Shown in pieces: positions 42,299 to 53,699 of a stretch of 64,000 bases of DNA. Below the pieces are notes generated by a model, which saw only the letters and a program-made list of their open reading frames with translations, did not search any database and was not told where the DNA came from. Where the stretch lies: assembly GCA_026315105.1 (NCBI GenBank), contig CM048744.1:316021270-316085269 (forward strand), read 5' to 3'. How positions within the stretch are numbered: position 1 is the first letter of the stretch; each line of letters opens with the position of its first letter. The position numbers and the translations under genes were made by a program. Source of the stretch: Locusta migratoria. Lineage: Eukaryota > Arthropoda > Insecta > Orthoptera > Acrididae.

Positions 42299-43206
42299 CT
42301 AGCTTAAACCGGCGGCTCCGTTCGCGTGTTGGTTAATTGCGATAGATAATGCGCGAAAAGTCAGATCGATTTTTTAAACAGACATATTGAAAGAAAATTC
42401 TTTTTTAGTGCTTAATTTATTTATTCTTATATTTCCTTATTCTTATGCTTATCCTTACAGAGAAAGAGCTGAAGACATTGTAGCACGCGTAGACCAAAGA
42501 TATGGTCTGTGGCATCACGTTTCGCTGTATGTAACCTCCTTGCTATAGAGTCGCAAATGTCATCGCTGGCCTTCAGTCCGATTCTTTTTTATAATTTGAC
42601 GACTTTCAACCATTAGATCTTCCACTCCCTTATAGCTATCGGCTTGGAACTTCTATGATGTGGAACGGGAGACTTCGGACAACAGTTACACACAGACCAT
42701 TCGTTTGAGTTCTGTAGTTTTTTGCAGCAGAGCGAAATATTAACACACACACACACGTAGAATTTTATATTCACCGATAACTTTCCATCCAAAGATACTC
42801 CGCCCTTTTTACATTATCAATCCTCAAGCAACAATCCAACCAACAAAACCATTGTCAAAGACTAAATAAAATTTTCAAAGAGTAATTATTGTTCCACATT
42901 TCGCGTTATATTCTTCAAATTACTAAATATCTATCATATCGTTATAAAACCGTGTCAAAAATATAAATTAGTAACTGCATAAATATTTAAGTCTCTGCGT
43001 CTTGTCGTTCGAACGTGATAAGCGTACACCGAACAGACATTCACATTAATATATATAGATAAATTGCTATCCGATCGCCATAAAACCGTGCCTAAAGCCT
43101 TCCCCGGGTAGACATTAATAACTGTACAAATTGTTAGCTCTTTATGTCTTGTCGTGCAGACGTGATAAACGTACACCGAACAGACATTCACATTTATAGA
43201 TATAGA
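42299..43206 (-). mobile_element. Non-autonomous Helitron, complete
   Basis: Read on the minus strand it begins TCTATATCTATAAATG, continues AATGTCTGTTCGG, and ends GCCGCCGGTTTAAGCTAG, with a host A before the TC and a host T after the CTAG. This fits Helitron insertion between A and T. It is 908 bp with no coding sequence. The 5' region is duplicated in tandem: a second 5'-like end lies at about 43059. Related copies are at 5698-6560 and from 63570 to the window end. Confidence 0.7.
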
Positions 43207-43229
43207 TTAGTCGCAAAGCTCCCAGAGTG

Positions 43230-43935
43230 GAAGACTCTGAGTAAAAATGGTTTATTTTCAGTTCTTCTTGTTCTTCCGGTTCTTTTTATTTCCCCAGCAG
43301 TCTTTAATTGTTTGTGAGATTTTAGCTCTTTATCCTTCGCTTCAGTTAGTTCCGATTCTGCGGACTTCCAATTTTTCTACTTTTATTCCCAAACCTTTCT
43401 TGCGTCTATTTCTTCTTTCGTGATTTTGGCTAATTCCAAGACTTTTTTAACATTTTGGATCCATTCTCCTCCATTATCAAGGGAATCTACGTATTTTACT
43501 ATTCCTTTTGTTTGTGTTCAGGAAGCATCATTATGTAGTCATAGAACTTCAGGCGTTTTTTCCACATGTCTGTCGCTATGTTAGAATATTCTTCAATTTT
43601 GGGTGAATATTTGTATCCATTCTCGGTCCATCTTGGTCCCAAAATTTTCCTAATTATTTTTCTTTCTTCTTTCTCTAGGTTTTCTATGTCAGTTTTCCTG
43701 TTTCGAGCTAAGGTTTTGCTAGCAAATACCATTGATGGTTTAATTACTCTTTTATTGTGTCTAATTTTGGCATTTAAAGATATGCATTTTTTATAATAGA
43801 GGTTTTGTACTAATCCTAAACCTATACCAGCTTTGCGCATTCTTTCTTGTTGTGCATATTTTTCATAGATACTTTCATCTATTTTATTAATCAGTGGGGA
43901 TACATTGTGACCAGATAGATTCAATCTCTTGTCTC
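43230..43935 (-). pseudogene. LINE ORF2 C-terminal fragment, family unclear
   Basis: The frame at 43499-43924 reads AKIRHNKRVIKPSMVFASKT, then RKTDIENLEKEERKIIRKIL and GPRWTENG, resembling the post-RT region of LINE polymerases (YGSETW--...-LRKIFGP). A further downstream piece contains VKYVDSLDNGGEW and VKKVLELAKITKEEIDARK. No RT catalytic box remains. Confidence 0.6.
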
Positions 43936-44441
43936 CTATTTACGACGCAATTGCGCTGCCCACAACGGCAATGGGAGAAAGCGATCAGCACGGCTATGAG
44001 GAGTGCCTCAGAACACATGTCGCCAGGCGTATTTTCTCAACTTATCCTCTCGAATGCGAGTCAAGTGTTCTAACTACTTTATTAGTTTTGTGTGTCAGTT
44101 TGATATAAGTCTGTGATATTCTAGTCTGTTACTAATCTGAAAGGCGTTCGTTGTCATTCTACATTCAGTTTAACTGTATTTGTTGCGTAATGCTGTGCAG
44201 CGCTCTAGATGCTGGTAACGTAGCTCTCGCTTCCGCGTTGGTATGACGTTTGAGAGACTGCGCGCTTGCCACGCCTGTCAGTGACGGTAAATTGAAATGT
44301 CAGAGACAACGCAGGTAATAGTTAATTACTGTGATGGCCCATGGTGTGTTTCCCTTTTTGACATTTGACTACTTTCATGAAATTCTACTTCCGTTAAATG
44401 CTTTAGTGACAAATTTACAAATTAACACGTCGACAGTGTTC

Positions 44442-44445
<4 letters not shown>
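43936..44445. other. No recognisable gene
   Basis: About 500 bases with no supported gene, ending at a 54-base T run. Confidence 0.5.

Positions 44446-44499
<54 letters not shown>
44446..44499. repeat. Poly-T run, 54 bases
   Basis: An uninterrupted T run. On the minus strand it would be a long poly-A tail following CACAAAATGGT, so it may mark the 3' end of a retroposed transcript; the upstream sequence is not recognised. Exact length may be unreliable in assembly. Confidence 0.9.
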
Positions 44500-44502
<3 letters not shown>

Positions 44503-44656
44503 ATTTTGTGGCTGACGAGAAGATTCTCTTCAGAGCCTGACTGCAGCACTGAACGTAATATATTTATGTACTATGACAATTAAGAGCCAACGACGAGAAA
44601 GAGGAACCTCAGACGAGTGAGAGGCCTCTTAGTCCAGTGAAAACAGTATTTCGTTT

Positions 44657-44856
44657 TGCCGGCCGCGGTGGCCGAGGAGACGGAGGCGCTCCAGTCACGG
44701 TCTGCACGGCCACTACGGTCGGGGGTTCGAATCCCCCCTCGTGCATTGATATTTGTGCCGTCCTAGTTCGTAAGTAGTTCATAAGTAGTTTGTAAGTTTA
44801 GGGACTGATGACCCCGTAGTTAAGTCCCATATACTATACAAACATTTGAACATTTT
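44657..44856 (+). mobile_element. tRNA-derived SINE, complete
   Basis: Head GCCGGCCGCGGTGGCCGAGG, B box GGGGGTTCGAATCCCC, body CCTAGTTCGTAAGTAGTTC and tail CAAACATTTGAACATTTT are all present. The target duplication GTATTTCGTTT lies at 44646-44656 and 44857-44867. This is one of the best-preserved copies in the window. Confidence 0.95.
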
Positions 44857-44869
44857 GTATTTCGTTTCC

Positions 44870-45363
44870 TACTTCAGTTTAAAGTACTACGACTTGGCGG
44901 ACACACAATTTTAAAAATTGTATGTGAATGATGTTTAGAAGCAGTTCTTCCATAACAAGAAGTTTTATAAAGTTGCAGTTGCTATATAAAGAAACCTATA
45001 TGGTTCTTTTTTATCTGTGCCTTAATTCCGCTTTGGCGGGGGGAATGCATGGTGGCTGTGGTATTGACCTGCTTAGTTTACTAGGTGGGTGGATGCTCTT
45101 AATGTTGCCACCCAATTGCCCATCCCTCTCTTCACCCGGAGGAGTATGTTCCCGACTGTCTGTGTGTATAGCGTTATACACGTTAAATATCTTAGATATT
45201 TTCTTAATGGAGTAACTTAGGTGCAACTTTGGTGCCAGACGGGTATTAACGTAATGGGATGCGGGAAACCGTGTAACCCAGAGAGAGGCAACTTCTGGCG
45301 CTTTGAAGGGCAAGCCTGTCAGTGCCCGAGATGTGAGGATAGAGCTATGTACTGCGGTGTTGC
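44870..45363. other. No recognisable gene
   Basis: Roughly 500 bases between SINEs. Short frames on both strands show no domain. Confidence 0.5.
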
Positions 45364-45371
45364 CTACATAA

Positions 45372-45578
45372 TCGGCTCAAAAAATGTTCAAATGTTTGAA
45401 GAGCTTATGGGACTTAACTGCGGGGTTATCAGTCCCTAAACTTACAGACTACTTATGAACTAGTTAACACTAAGGACGGCACAAATATCCATGCCCGAGG
45501 GGGGATTCGAACCCCCGACCGTAGTGGCCGTGCATACCGTGACTGGAGCCCCTCAGTCCCCTCGGCCACCGCGACCGG
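45372..45578 (-). mobile_element. tRNA-derived SINE, complete
   Basis: Well-preserved minus-strand copy with GGGGGGATTCGAACCCCC B-box complement and TAAACTTACAGACTACTT body. CTACATAA at 45364-45371 and 45579-45586 (followed by TCGG and ACGG) is the target duplication. Confidence 0.93.
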
Positions 45579-45644
45579 CTACATAAACGGCACTGTAAGG
45601 CAGTTTCTGGAGGGCATAGTCAGCTGTAGCGCTCTCGACGAGAG

Positions 45645-45832
45645 ATACAAATGTTTGTAAAGCTATCGGACCAAACTGCGTGGTCATCAGTCCGTTGCTT
45701 ACAAACTACTTAAACCTAGGTAAACTAACCTAAGGACAACACACACACCCATGCCCCAGAGAGGACTCGAACCTCCACGTCTTGCAACCGAGCGCTCCGC
45801 AACGAGACGCTTTAGACCGCTCCAACACGGCT
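45645..45832 (-). mobile_element. Second-type tRNA-derived SINE
   Basis: Body GGACCAAACTGCGTGGTCATC, AAGGACAACACACACACCC and the GAGGACTCGAACCTCC B box on the complement. CTCGACGAGAG upstream and CTCGATGAGAG downstream may be a diverged target duplication. Confidence 0.88.
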
Positions 45833-46423
45833 CGATGAGAGCAACCTGTATTTTCTTTCCATGTGATAAAATCTTTTTTTTTTTTTTTTTTTTGTGCAAT
45901 GTGGTGTAGGTGCGAAGTGTTTGGTATGAAACAGATGTACGAAGATTCATGAAAAGAAATTCAGGGCGACATTACTCCGTCCGCTGCGTATGTGAATGAT
46001 GAATATCAATGAGAAGACCGTGACGCCTTAATATCGGGTGTAAGCGAACAAATTGATTTGAAAGACTGTCAGAGAAGCATCTGCACGTCTCAGCTACAAA
46101 TAAAAGCTCTACTTACAGCCAAGATAGAACAATTACTGATGGTGACTCTACGAAAAAAAAGTTTGTGATATCCGCGGAAGATATGTGCCCACATTTGATA
46201 GAAGACTTTTGGATAGAGTAAGGTTGTCTCCGAAAACTATGATGTGACATGGAACTGTTAAAATTGCAATGTGACGATTTTTTTAAGGACAAAAAATGTC
46301 ACAAGGAAGATATGGTAGATTTTTAAAACAATGTTCCCCAAAACAGATTTACGAAGTTATATGCACTTGCTTAATTTAAATCACGTATGTTTCGTTACAA
46401 GTACGATGAAAAATTAAAAACTC

Positions 46424-46617
46424 CACTGTTTGTAAACCTAAGGGACCACACTGCTTAGGTCATCGGTCCCTAGACTTAAAAACTAGGTAAACTCATTAAT
46501 GCAAAGGACAACATAGAAACCCTTACCCGAGGGAGGACTCGAACCTCCGGAGGGAGCAGCCGCGCAAAGCAAACCGCGGCATAGCGCCCCAAACCGAGCG
46601 GTCATCCCCGCGAGGCT
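46424..46617 (-). mobile_element. Second-type tRNA-derived SINE
   Basis: GGTCATCGGTCCCTAGAC body, CCGAGGGAGGACTCGAACC head region, and a slightly rearranged anticodon-arm region (AAACCGCGGCATAGCGCCCC). The preceding 45845-46423 has no recognised gene. Confidence 0.85.
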
Positions 46618-46624
46618 GTATTTT

Positions 46625-47254
46625 TAGTGTGAACAGTTCTTTCCTGTTATGAAATTAGCAAATTACAAATACCAAAACGCCTTGTAAGACTAACATGGAG
46701 TTTTTGATTAAAAATATCCCAAACATTGCATCCTAACATTGAAATACCAACTAAAGGAAAATGAAACAGAAAAGTCTACGTAATTATTCCGTCCAGTTTT
46801 GCTGTAAAATTCATGAGAAATTTGTGTTATTACATGTAATTCTGTGCTGTAGGAATATGAGACCGCGGTTGTCCGAATAATGATGTGTAAACAGACCTAA
46901 CGTTTTGGATTAAATTTAATTACACCCACATTCAGGCCTTATGTTTCTCCGGTATTTGCAACTCCTGAAGTTCTACTTGTGTGCTCTTCGGGCTTGAGGC
47001 AATAACCGTCAACGACTCTTCCTGTAAAATATCTGCCGTATGACATTAATTATGTCGTATACAAATAGCATACGAGTGGAAGTTCAGGAGCTGCAAATAC
47101 CGCAGAAATACTATCTTTACTTCATAACGTTGCTGCCCTCAAATTAAATTAAGCCTACTACGTACTTCCCCAAGGTTATAGTCTCTGCCCTTTATTTAAT
47201 TGAAACAGGAAGCAATAAAATTAGAAGATACCGGACCTCAGTTATACATTAAAC

Positions 47255-47258
<4 letters not shown>
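46625..47258. other. No gene; small inverted similarity
   Basis: AT-rich DNA. Near 46900-47160 a block around CCGGTATTTGCAACTCCTGAAG and its inverse GGAGCTGCAAATACCGCAG form a loose inverted repeat with arms of roughly 100 bases. No coding signal. Confidence 0.5.
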
Positions 47259-47305
<47 letters not shown>

Positions 47306-47402
47306 CTACTATAATAAACTACACGTATCAAATTCCTAGAGTATGGTGATGAGTTAAAGTACACGTGTGGAATCCAATAATATCAGAGTCATATATAAAT
47401 AA

Positions 47403-47461
<59 letters not shown>
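47259..47461. repeat. Two (AT)n blocks flanking a copied 74-bp segment
   Basis: AT runs occupy about 47259-47301 and 47408-47461. Between them, 47302-47372 repeats the central sequence of the adjacent palindrome (TTGTCTACTATAATAAACTAC onward) in direct orientation with 47778-47850. TATCAGAGTCATATAT and ATATATGACTCTGATTA also form an inverted pair around the second AT run. Confidence 0.85.
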
Positions 47462-47464
<3 letters not shown>

Positions 47465-47470
47465 CTCTGA

Positions 47471-48202
47471 TTATTTAGTATCAATACTGCAGAAACATGA
47501 AGGACTACAAATATTATGAGCGGTATTTTCTCTTACTGTTTAAAATAACTGGTACTAGTTATCAACCTTAAACGTCTCAAGACATTTTACATGATGTCAC
47601 TTATATTTATTTGTAACACAGTAAATCAGAAGAAACTGTGGCGCATTTAATAATAAGGATAATAATAATGAGAGGCACAAGACAGCGATTCATCCGTAGT
47701 GTCCTGTACATCTTTATTGCAATGTTATGAAAGCGATTTGATGAATTTAGTTGGAAATTTGAAACTTAGGGAATAAATTGTCTACTATAATAAACTACAC
47801 GTATCAAATTCCTAGAGTATGGTGATGAGTTAAAGTACACGTGTGGAATCACCATACTCTAGGAATTTGATACGTGTAGTTTATTATAGTACACAATTTA
47901 TTCCCTAAGTTTCAAATTTCCAACTAAATTCATCAAATCGCTTTCATAACATTGCAATAAAGATGTATAGGACACTACGGATGAATCGCTGTCTTGTGCC
48001 TCTCATTATTATTATCCTTATTATTAAATGCGCCACAGTTTCTTCTGATTTACTGTGTTACAAATAAATATAAGTGACATCATGTAAAATGTCTTGAGAC
48101 GTTTAAGGTTGATAACTAGTACCAGTTATTTTAAACAGTAAGAGAAAATACCGCTCATAATATTTGTGTCCTTCATGTTTCTGTTGTATTGATACTAAAT
48201 AA
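47471..48202. repeat. Near-perfect palindrome, about 354-bp arms
   Basis: Arms at 47471-47825 and 47850-48202 are inverted copies with only a few mismatches (for example near 47485-47510 and the CTGTACATC/GATGTATAG site) and a 2-base length difference. The loop is 24 bases. The near identity implies recent formation or gene conversion. No terminal repeats, coding sequence or target duplication of a known transposon were recognised. Confidence 0.95.
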
Positions 48203-48209
48203 AATGTAT

Positions 48210-48840
48210 ACGAAGATACTTACAACGCAGACACTCTGTTGTTTTACGAGGTTACTAGCTTTATGCTGTGGCTTGGTATAGATTAAATGACGGAAAGGTA
48301 AGAAACATTTCTTCTAAGTGTAATTTCATAATATTCTCAGAATCGGTATTGGATACCCTTCTCCCTTCTTCTGTTCTTCTGTTCTGTTTGTATCTCACTT
48401 TCTGTTCCTCTGCTCGTTCCTCTCTCCTTGTCCATGTCCTACTCCCTCCGTTCGTCTCCTCCGTATCGCTATATCCATCCGACTCTGTCCGCCCCCGCCC
48501 CCCTTTTCTGCTAGTTGTGTGCGTCTTCACTTCCTCTGTCTTCCTGTCTCTCGTCACGCTCCCGTTGTTCAGCTCTTACTTCGGACCCTCTTTCGAAGTC
48601 AGTTTTCCACCCCTCTTCTCTCTTATCCTCCGTATAACGAAGAGCCTTGTTTAGTGGTATATTCAAAATTTTATATGTACGAACGTTTCTGACCGAATTA
48701 TCTGAAATTTTGACAAAATGTTCCAGTGATGTTCGCCCAAGTTTCTACGTACTTAATTTCTAATGTATGGTATATATGAATTTACATAAATTATGTACAT
48801 GCGAAACGTTTTTCCAATAAACGCAAAAGTTAAACACACA
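48210..48840. other. Pyrimidine-rich stretch without a supported gene
   Basis: A TC-rich strand at about 48350-48640 gives long open frames on both strands. Their composition is explained by the base bias and no domain is visible. Confidence 0.5.
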
Positions 48841-48902
48841 AATACAGGGTGATTCACTAAGATGTGAAAAAATCAATAATATTAAGCCATCGCAAAACTT
48901 TG

Positions 48903-49271
48903 CGAGGTTAAAGTAGAGTTCGATTTCCATTGATGTTGTTATTCATCTGATGAATCTAATATAACATGTTCCAGACCTGTTTATGTACTGCAGTTTTCCA
49001 GAAATTCCAGAGATTATACAAGTAAATTTGTGTACTTTCAATTAAGAATGTTGGCAACCGTTAGTGTGTGGTTTCAGTCGTTTCCTAACCGTGAAACGAG
49101 TAACTTTTCTGTATTGTATTGGGCCAAGTACTTTCTGTATTACAAATTATTTCTTTGTTTCTCTGGAATTTCTGGAAAACTACTGCAGATAAACATCGGT
49201 GGCACGTTTTATTAGATTCGCCAGATAAATTAACAACAAAATAAATGGATTTCGAACTTTATCGTAACTTG
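48903..49271. repeat. Imperfect inverted repeat, about 112-bp arms
   Basis: Arms at about 48903-49013 and 49159-49271 pair, including TTTTCCAGAAATTCCAGAGA against TCTCTGGAATTTCTGGAAAA. About 145 bases separate them. ACAGGGTGATTCACTAAG upstream at 48844 may belong to the same element. Confidence 0.7.
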
Positions 49272-49289
49272 TTACAGGTTTGTAATGTC

Positions 49290-52200
49290 ATCATATTAGC
49301 GAAGTTGCTAAATTTCAGGCAAAATTTATTAGTCGTAACATTTGCGGACCTATATTAATATGAACTTTTTCCTTTAATTTTACTTGTAGAATAACATATA
49401 AAACATGTGCATATCTTGGTGTTTCACCTTTAGGTTACATATTGTATATTAAAGAAACAGATGTATAAAAACCTTTCTGTATGAAAATAAACTGTTGTGT
49501 CAAGATTTCAAAGCAACTCGTCTAGAACTTTTGGTCATGAATCGTTTCCCACAAACGAACATTTACAACCGTGTAACGTCCACATTTATTACGTATATGT
49601 TACACATGTACTAGATGTCGTTCCAGTGGGTACAAAACGAAGTATGAAATCGAATGGAGCGTTGTATCAAAATTTCACTGCAATCTCTGAAGAACTTCCT
49701 GATATTTAATAATTTTAACAATCGAAAATTAACATGTTGATTTTCATAAACGCAAATCTCCGAACTTTATTGACCGAATGCTTTGAAATTTTTACATAAC
49801 ATTTCATTTGAATACGCCCTGTTTTCGAGTACTTAATTTTTCAATATATGTATTACACTTGTTTTAAAATTTTGTAATAGGGATACGTTGCTACAAAAAT
49901 GTAGCAAAATGTTATTTACAATTGTAAAACGGTTATTACAAACCTTCCTGTATTACAGTGGAACATTGCCACAAAATTTCGCTCTGTCAAAAATGTTCGT
50001 AGATTGACGGTCTTTGACAAAGGAAAATACAATTTTTCTTAATATACTCCAGATAAATCTTTTATAGCAGACATAGGTATTCGGATAAATTAGTTAATGG
50101 AAGGAGAGACGGAAGTACAAAAACGCAATGAAAGCTCGTGGCAAACAGGAAAGTTTTCTCTGATACGAAGCGCAAACAGCAACTGCTTTTTCACACTGTA
50201 AAATACGCTACACGTGCTTGGTAAACAGTGCAAAGTTTGTGAAGCCGTGCTATTTTTGAGAGCCAGTGTTTTCCTCTCTTAAATATCAGTCAGATTGTTT
50301 GTACCGCCATTACCACGCATCGATGATCACTGCTACGAGTAAACACGTCACAGAACGCATTACATTAAAGAAATATTTGTACTGACAGAGCTGTGTCCGT
50401 TGGAACTTCCGTAAAACCGAGATCTTACCACACTACAGAAAAACTTTCTTATAAATTAAAACACAATTAATTAATACATTTTTTCTGCAAAAAATGGAAG
50501 GCAATCTTTATTAAACATAGAATATCACAAATATTTTATGGAATTACAAGTTTACACAACCTGCAGCGGATTTCGTAGTCTCCGTTGTTGTGTTATTTTC
50601 ACAGATTTCCATGTTACGGACTGTACAGGAATATGCGTTCTTTTTTGTGTTGATGTAGGTTGCCAATTCAGATGTGTCTCTTCAGGTTGCATGACCACTG
50701 CTTCTTAAGTTGATCTCCCTGGCGCTGAGCTTATGTAGGAAACAACTGAGTTTTCATCGTTTTGCTTAAGTCAGGATGTGAAACTCATGTAGGTATTATC
50801 GGTGACAGGACCGTGGATCGTTAAAATTGACAGCTTTCAGCACATGATTTCTTCAATGGATTTTTAAGTATTTCCATATTTGTTTCCGTTTCGTTGCAAA
50901 GGGAATTTTATTTGTCGATTGTTTTCTAGATTTCGATTTCTTGTGTATGTTTCACACACTTTGAACTACTTTGTAAGTATGTTACGTGTATTTTTGTGGA
51001 TGTTTGAAGTATTTCCATACCTGTTTCCGTTTCGTTATTCATCGATTGTTTTCTAGAGTTCGATTTCTTGCGTATGTTGCACACTTTGAATTGTTTTGTA
51101 AGGATGTTACGTGTTGTTTTGTTCATATCCGTAATAGTGAGTCTGCTAAATTAAAAACAGAAGCTGCTTTTGTTGCGTTGTGTTTTTACATCTCTGCTTA
51201 CAAATCGTTGTGTGTGTTGTTTCATTTAATTCCCTTATATTTTATTATTTCTTCTAATTCGTTTTTTCTTCTTTTTCGCATGTCATGGAAAACTCCATGA
51301 GTTGGTATTCAAAGATATGACATATTCTCATTGAATATTATTCTACTTTGAATGGTGTTTGCTTCCGTTAACTTTGTGACAGTATAACTAACTATTGTAC
51401 TGTATGCGATTGTAAACTTTTATGTGTCTTAATGAACACTTTGCTGCGTTGCTACTGCGGAAATAAGCTACACAGTTGCTGTAACAAAACGTACGAATCT
51501 GCACAGATATAATTGAAACAGCTGAACTAGTAGGATTCGCTTAACAGTAATGGACAATATGTAGGGAATAGGAACATATATAAATGTTCTTTACCTGAAA
51601 ACACATTTTTGGTATAAGTATTGAAGGTATTAGGCTGCTGGCAAATAACAGATTCCACAACGGGTAGAAGCAGTGATTTTCTTGACGAATCCACCAGTCA
51701 AGATAAGCTAGACATTTATCGTGCTATATAAGGCAACTAACATTACTGACAGTACATGAGCTCTGAAAACTTGTGACTCATCTGGCTTTTCCTTACCCAG
51801 CTGTGTGTGAAGTAACTGCCAGCACAAGTGGTCTGTGTCCGACTGCATGGATGGTTACTTACATTTCTACAGCACGCTACAGTATATCATGAATACGAAA
51901 CTTTCAGTCCATCGAACATTATTTGTTGTCAATTTTTAGGAAGTAATGCTAGTAATTAATATTTAAATGAAAATGATTGGTATAGTCGCAAAGACAGAGA
52001 TCTCTCCGAAAAATCTGCTTACTGAAATGATGGAAGTGAATCTGTAGAAGCTCAACAGACTTTTCAGGTTACATAATTATCATGAAAAGATACACCATGC
52101 ATATCAGGTAATCTAGTAATTCAGTGTTTGTTGCGAGTACGAAAATACCTGTAATAACTACTACGCTAGTCATTTACAATGGCACACTATCTACAGCAAT

Positions 52201-53030
52201 CTTATGTGGTACGGAATATTTTGAAACAGTGTCTGTCCGTAATCGTAAACCAATGTATCAAAGTGGACACTCACCTATATGAGGCTATTTACAAATTTCT
52301 ACAAATAAAAGTTAATTTTGTTCATTGTTTAATTGTGAAGTTCATTTGTATGTAAGACAAAAACTACTTCAAAATGTTCCATACTGCAAGAGTAAATAAG
52401 TCACTTGTAGACAGTATACCACTGGACAAAATGCAACGTGGCTGGAGTAGCAGTAACGTCAGTTAGTATTACAGAAGTAAAATAATCTGAAATGTTGTAC
52501 CTTACACACGTGGTGTTCCAGAAATGTGCCAAGCCAATGCATTTTTTATACTTTTTTGTTATACTTTTGAAAATAGAACGGTCGTATTTTTCTGTCAAAG
52601 TTCTTTGTCATTATAGTCTAGTAATTAAAGAAATCCGCTACAGAACTTTTTTCACTAAAAGAAAAAAAAATATGTAAAAGTACGCAGCGTTTTTCCGGTG
52701 TGGCCCATACAGAGACCACTATGCAGAAAGTGTTAGGTTGTCAGATAATGGCGACTTTTTACGACTAACTTCGCCCTTGGAGGTATATCCTTGCTCATGA
52801 GAACGTTCAAGTTTATACAAAGATTAGGTTGTAACTAAAATACATAAGATATTGTGAAAAAAGTCACAGTACACGTATTTTATTGTTGGTCACACAGTTT
52901 AGCTTCAGGAAAGCGTAATACGACACCCTCAAGAGATTGTGAGAAAATTTTCAGAAACTAATGGATTTTTTATGTAAATTTTCAGTGCAGCTAGACGACG
53001 ATGCCTAATAATCATGAAAAATGCCTTAAG
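49290..53030. other. Long AT-rich region, no supported gene
   Basis: I read no domain-bearing frame on either strand across 3.7 kb. Repeated short blocks of the form GACCGAAT-CTGAAATTTT...GTACTTAATTT occur near 48690 and 49770, suggesting an old dispersed repeat. A tandem duplication lies at 50866-51124. Confidence 0.5.
50866..51124. repeat. Tandem duplication, unit about 118-141 bp
   Basis: AAGTATTTCCATA opens both units (50866 and 51007). They share GTTTCCGTTTCGTT, CGATTGTTTTCTAGA, TTCGATTTCTTG and GTTACGTGT in order. The first unit has about 20 extra bases. Open frames across it carry no domain. Confidence 0.85.
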
Positions 53031-53034
53031 TCCG

Positions 53035-53100
53035 AAACTTCCTGGAAGATTAAAACTTTGTGCAATACCGCTAGTCGAACCTTTGCCTTTCGTGGGCAAG
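53035..53100 (+). repeat. Decayed copy of the 33.27-kb repeat
   Basis: GAAACTTCCTGGAAGATTAAAA and CGAACCTTTGCCTTTCG match one arm of the hairpin at 33272-33400 with several changes. Confidence 0.7.
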
Positions 53101-53342
53101 CGTACTACTGAATATTTTTTTCCGGTAGTGTGGTCCTTTTTTGGACGTGAAATAGTGTATTCTCTACGATGATCGAAGAATTCTTGGCTCAGTTTGAGTT
53201 ACAAAGTGCAGGCAGCTTTCTGAAGATTGTTCAGCATGACACATAATTTTAGATCCGTCTGTACCTCTCCTCGTATGAACGTTTTACATCTATTTGTCAC
53301 GCAGAAATATTTGCGCAGTCTGAGATTCCACGTGCGGTATGT

Positions 53343-53425
53343 GCGTGTGTGGGTTTAAATAGTTTTGAAGTCTAGGGACTGATGACCTTAGCAGTTTGGT
53401 CCCTTAGATTCACAACGTTTGAATT
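53343..53425 (+). mobile_element. SINE 3' fragment
   Basis: TCTAGGGACTGATGACCTTAG, CAGTTTGGTCCC and ACGTTTGAA are the tail of the second-type SINE; the tRNA-like head is absent. Confidence 0.8.
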
Positions 53426-53537
53426 TATAATCTCTAGTTAATAGAGGAAATGGTATTCTCGCACGAGTCCATAATAATGTAGAAAATTTTGTAAATTAAA
53501 CTGTCTAGATCACTAATAAAAATGTATTTAATTTGAC

Positions 53538-53560
53538 GTTTTGGCTGCTGCCATCATCAG
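53538..53560 (-). ncRNA. Hammerhead-like core, one box changed
   Basis: On the minus strand CTGATGA (53560-53554) is exact, with stem II TGGC...GCC closed by AGCA, followed by AAAAC where GAAAC is expected. It is probably a fossil Penelope-type terminus. Confidence 0.4.
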
Positions 53561-53699
53561 AGATTTACAATTTAAGGAAGATATTAGAGCGACAACCATT
53601 TGAAACAACACCAAAGTACAAAGGTCGCTCGTGACAGTGTTTTCATTTATCATACTTGCATAATTATAATAACTAGTAATATTTCAGAGGTACAAGAAC

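Noticed and set aside
48261..48654. Opposed frames of 98 and 128 codons as genes
   Set aside because: They are explained by the pyrimidine-rich strand; products are low-complexity and share the same bases.
49030..49215. 61-codon frame between 49.0 and 49.2 kb
   Set aside because: It spans the loop and one arm of an inverted repeat and has no domain.
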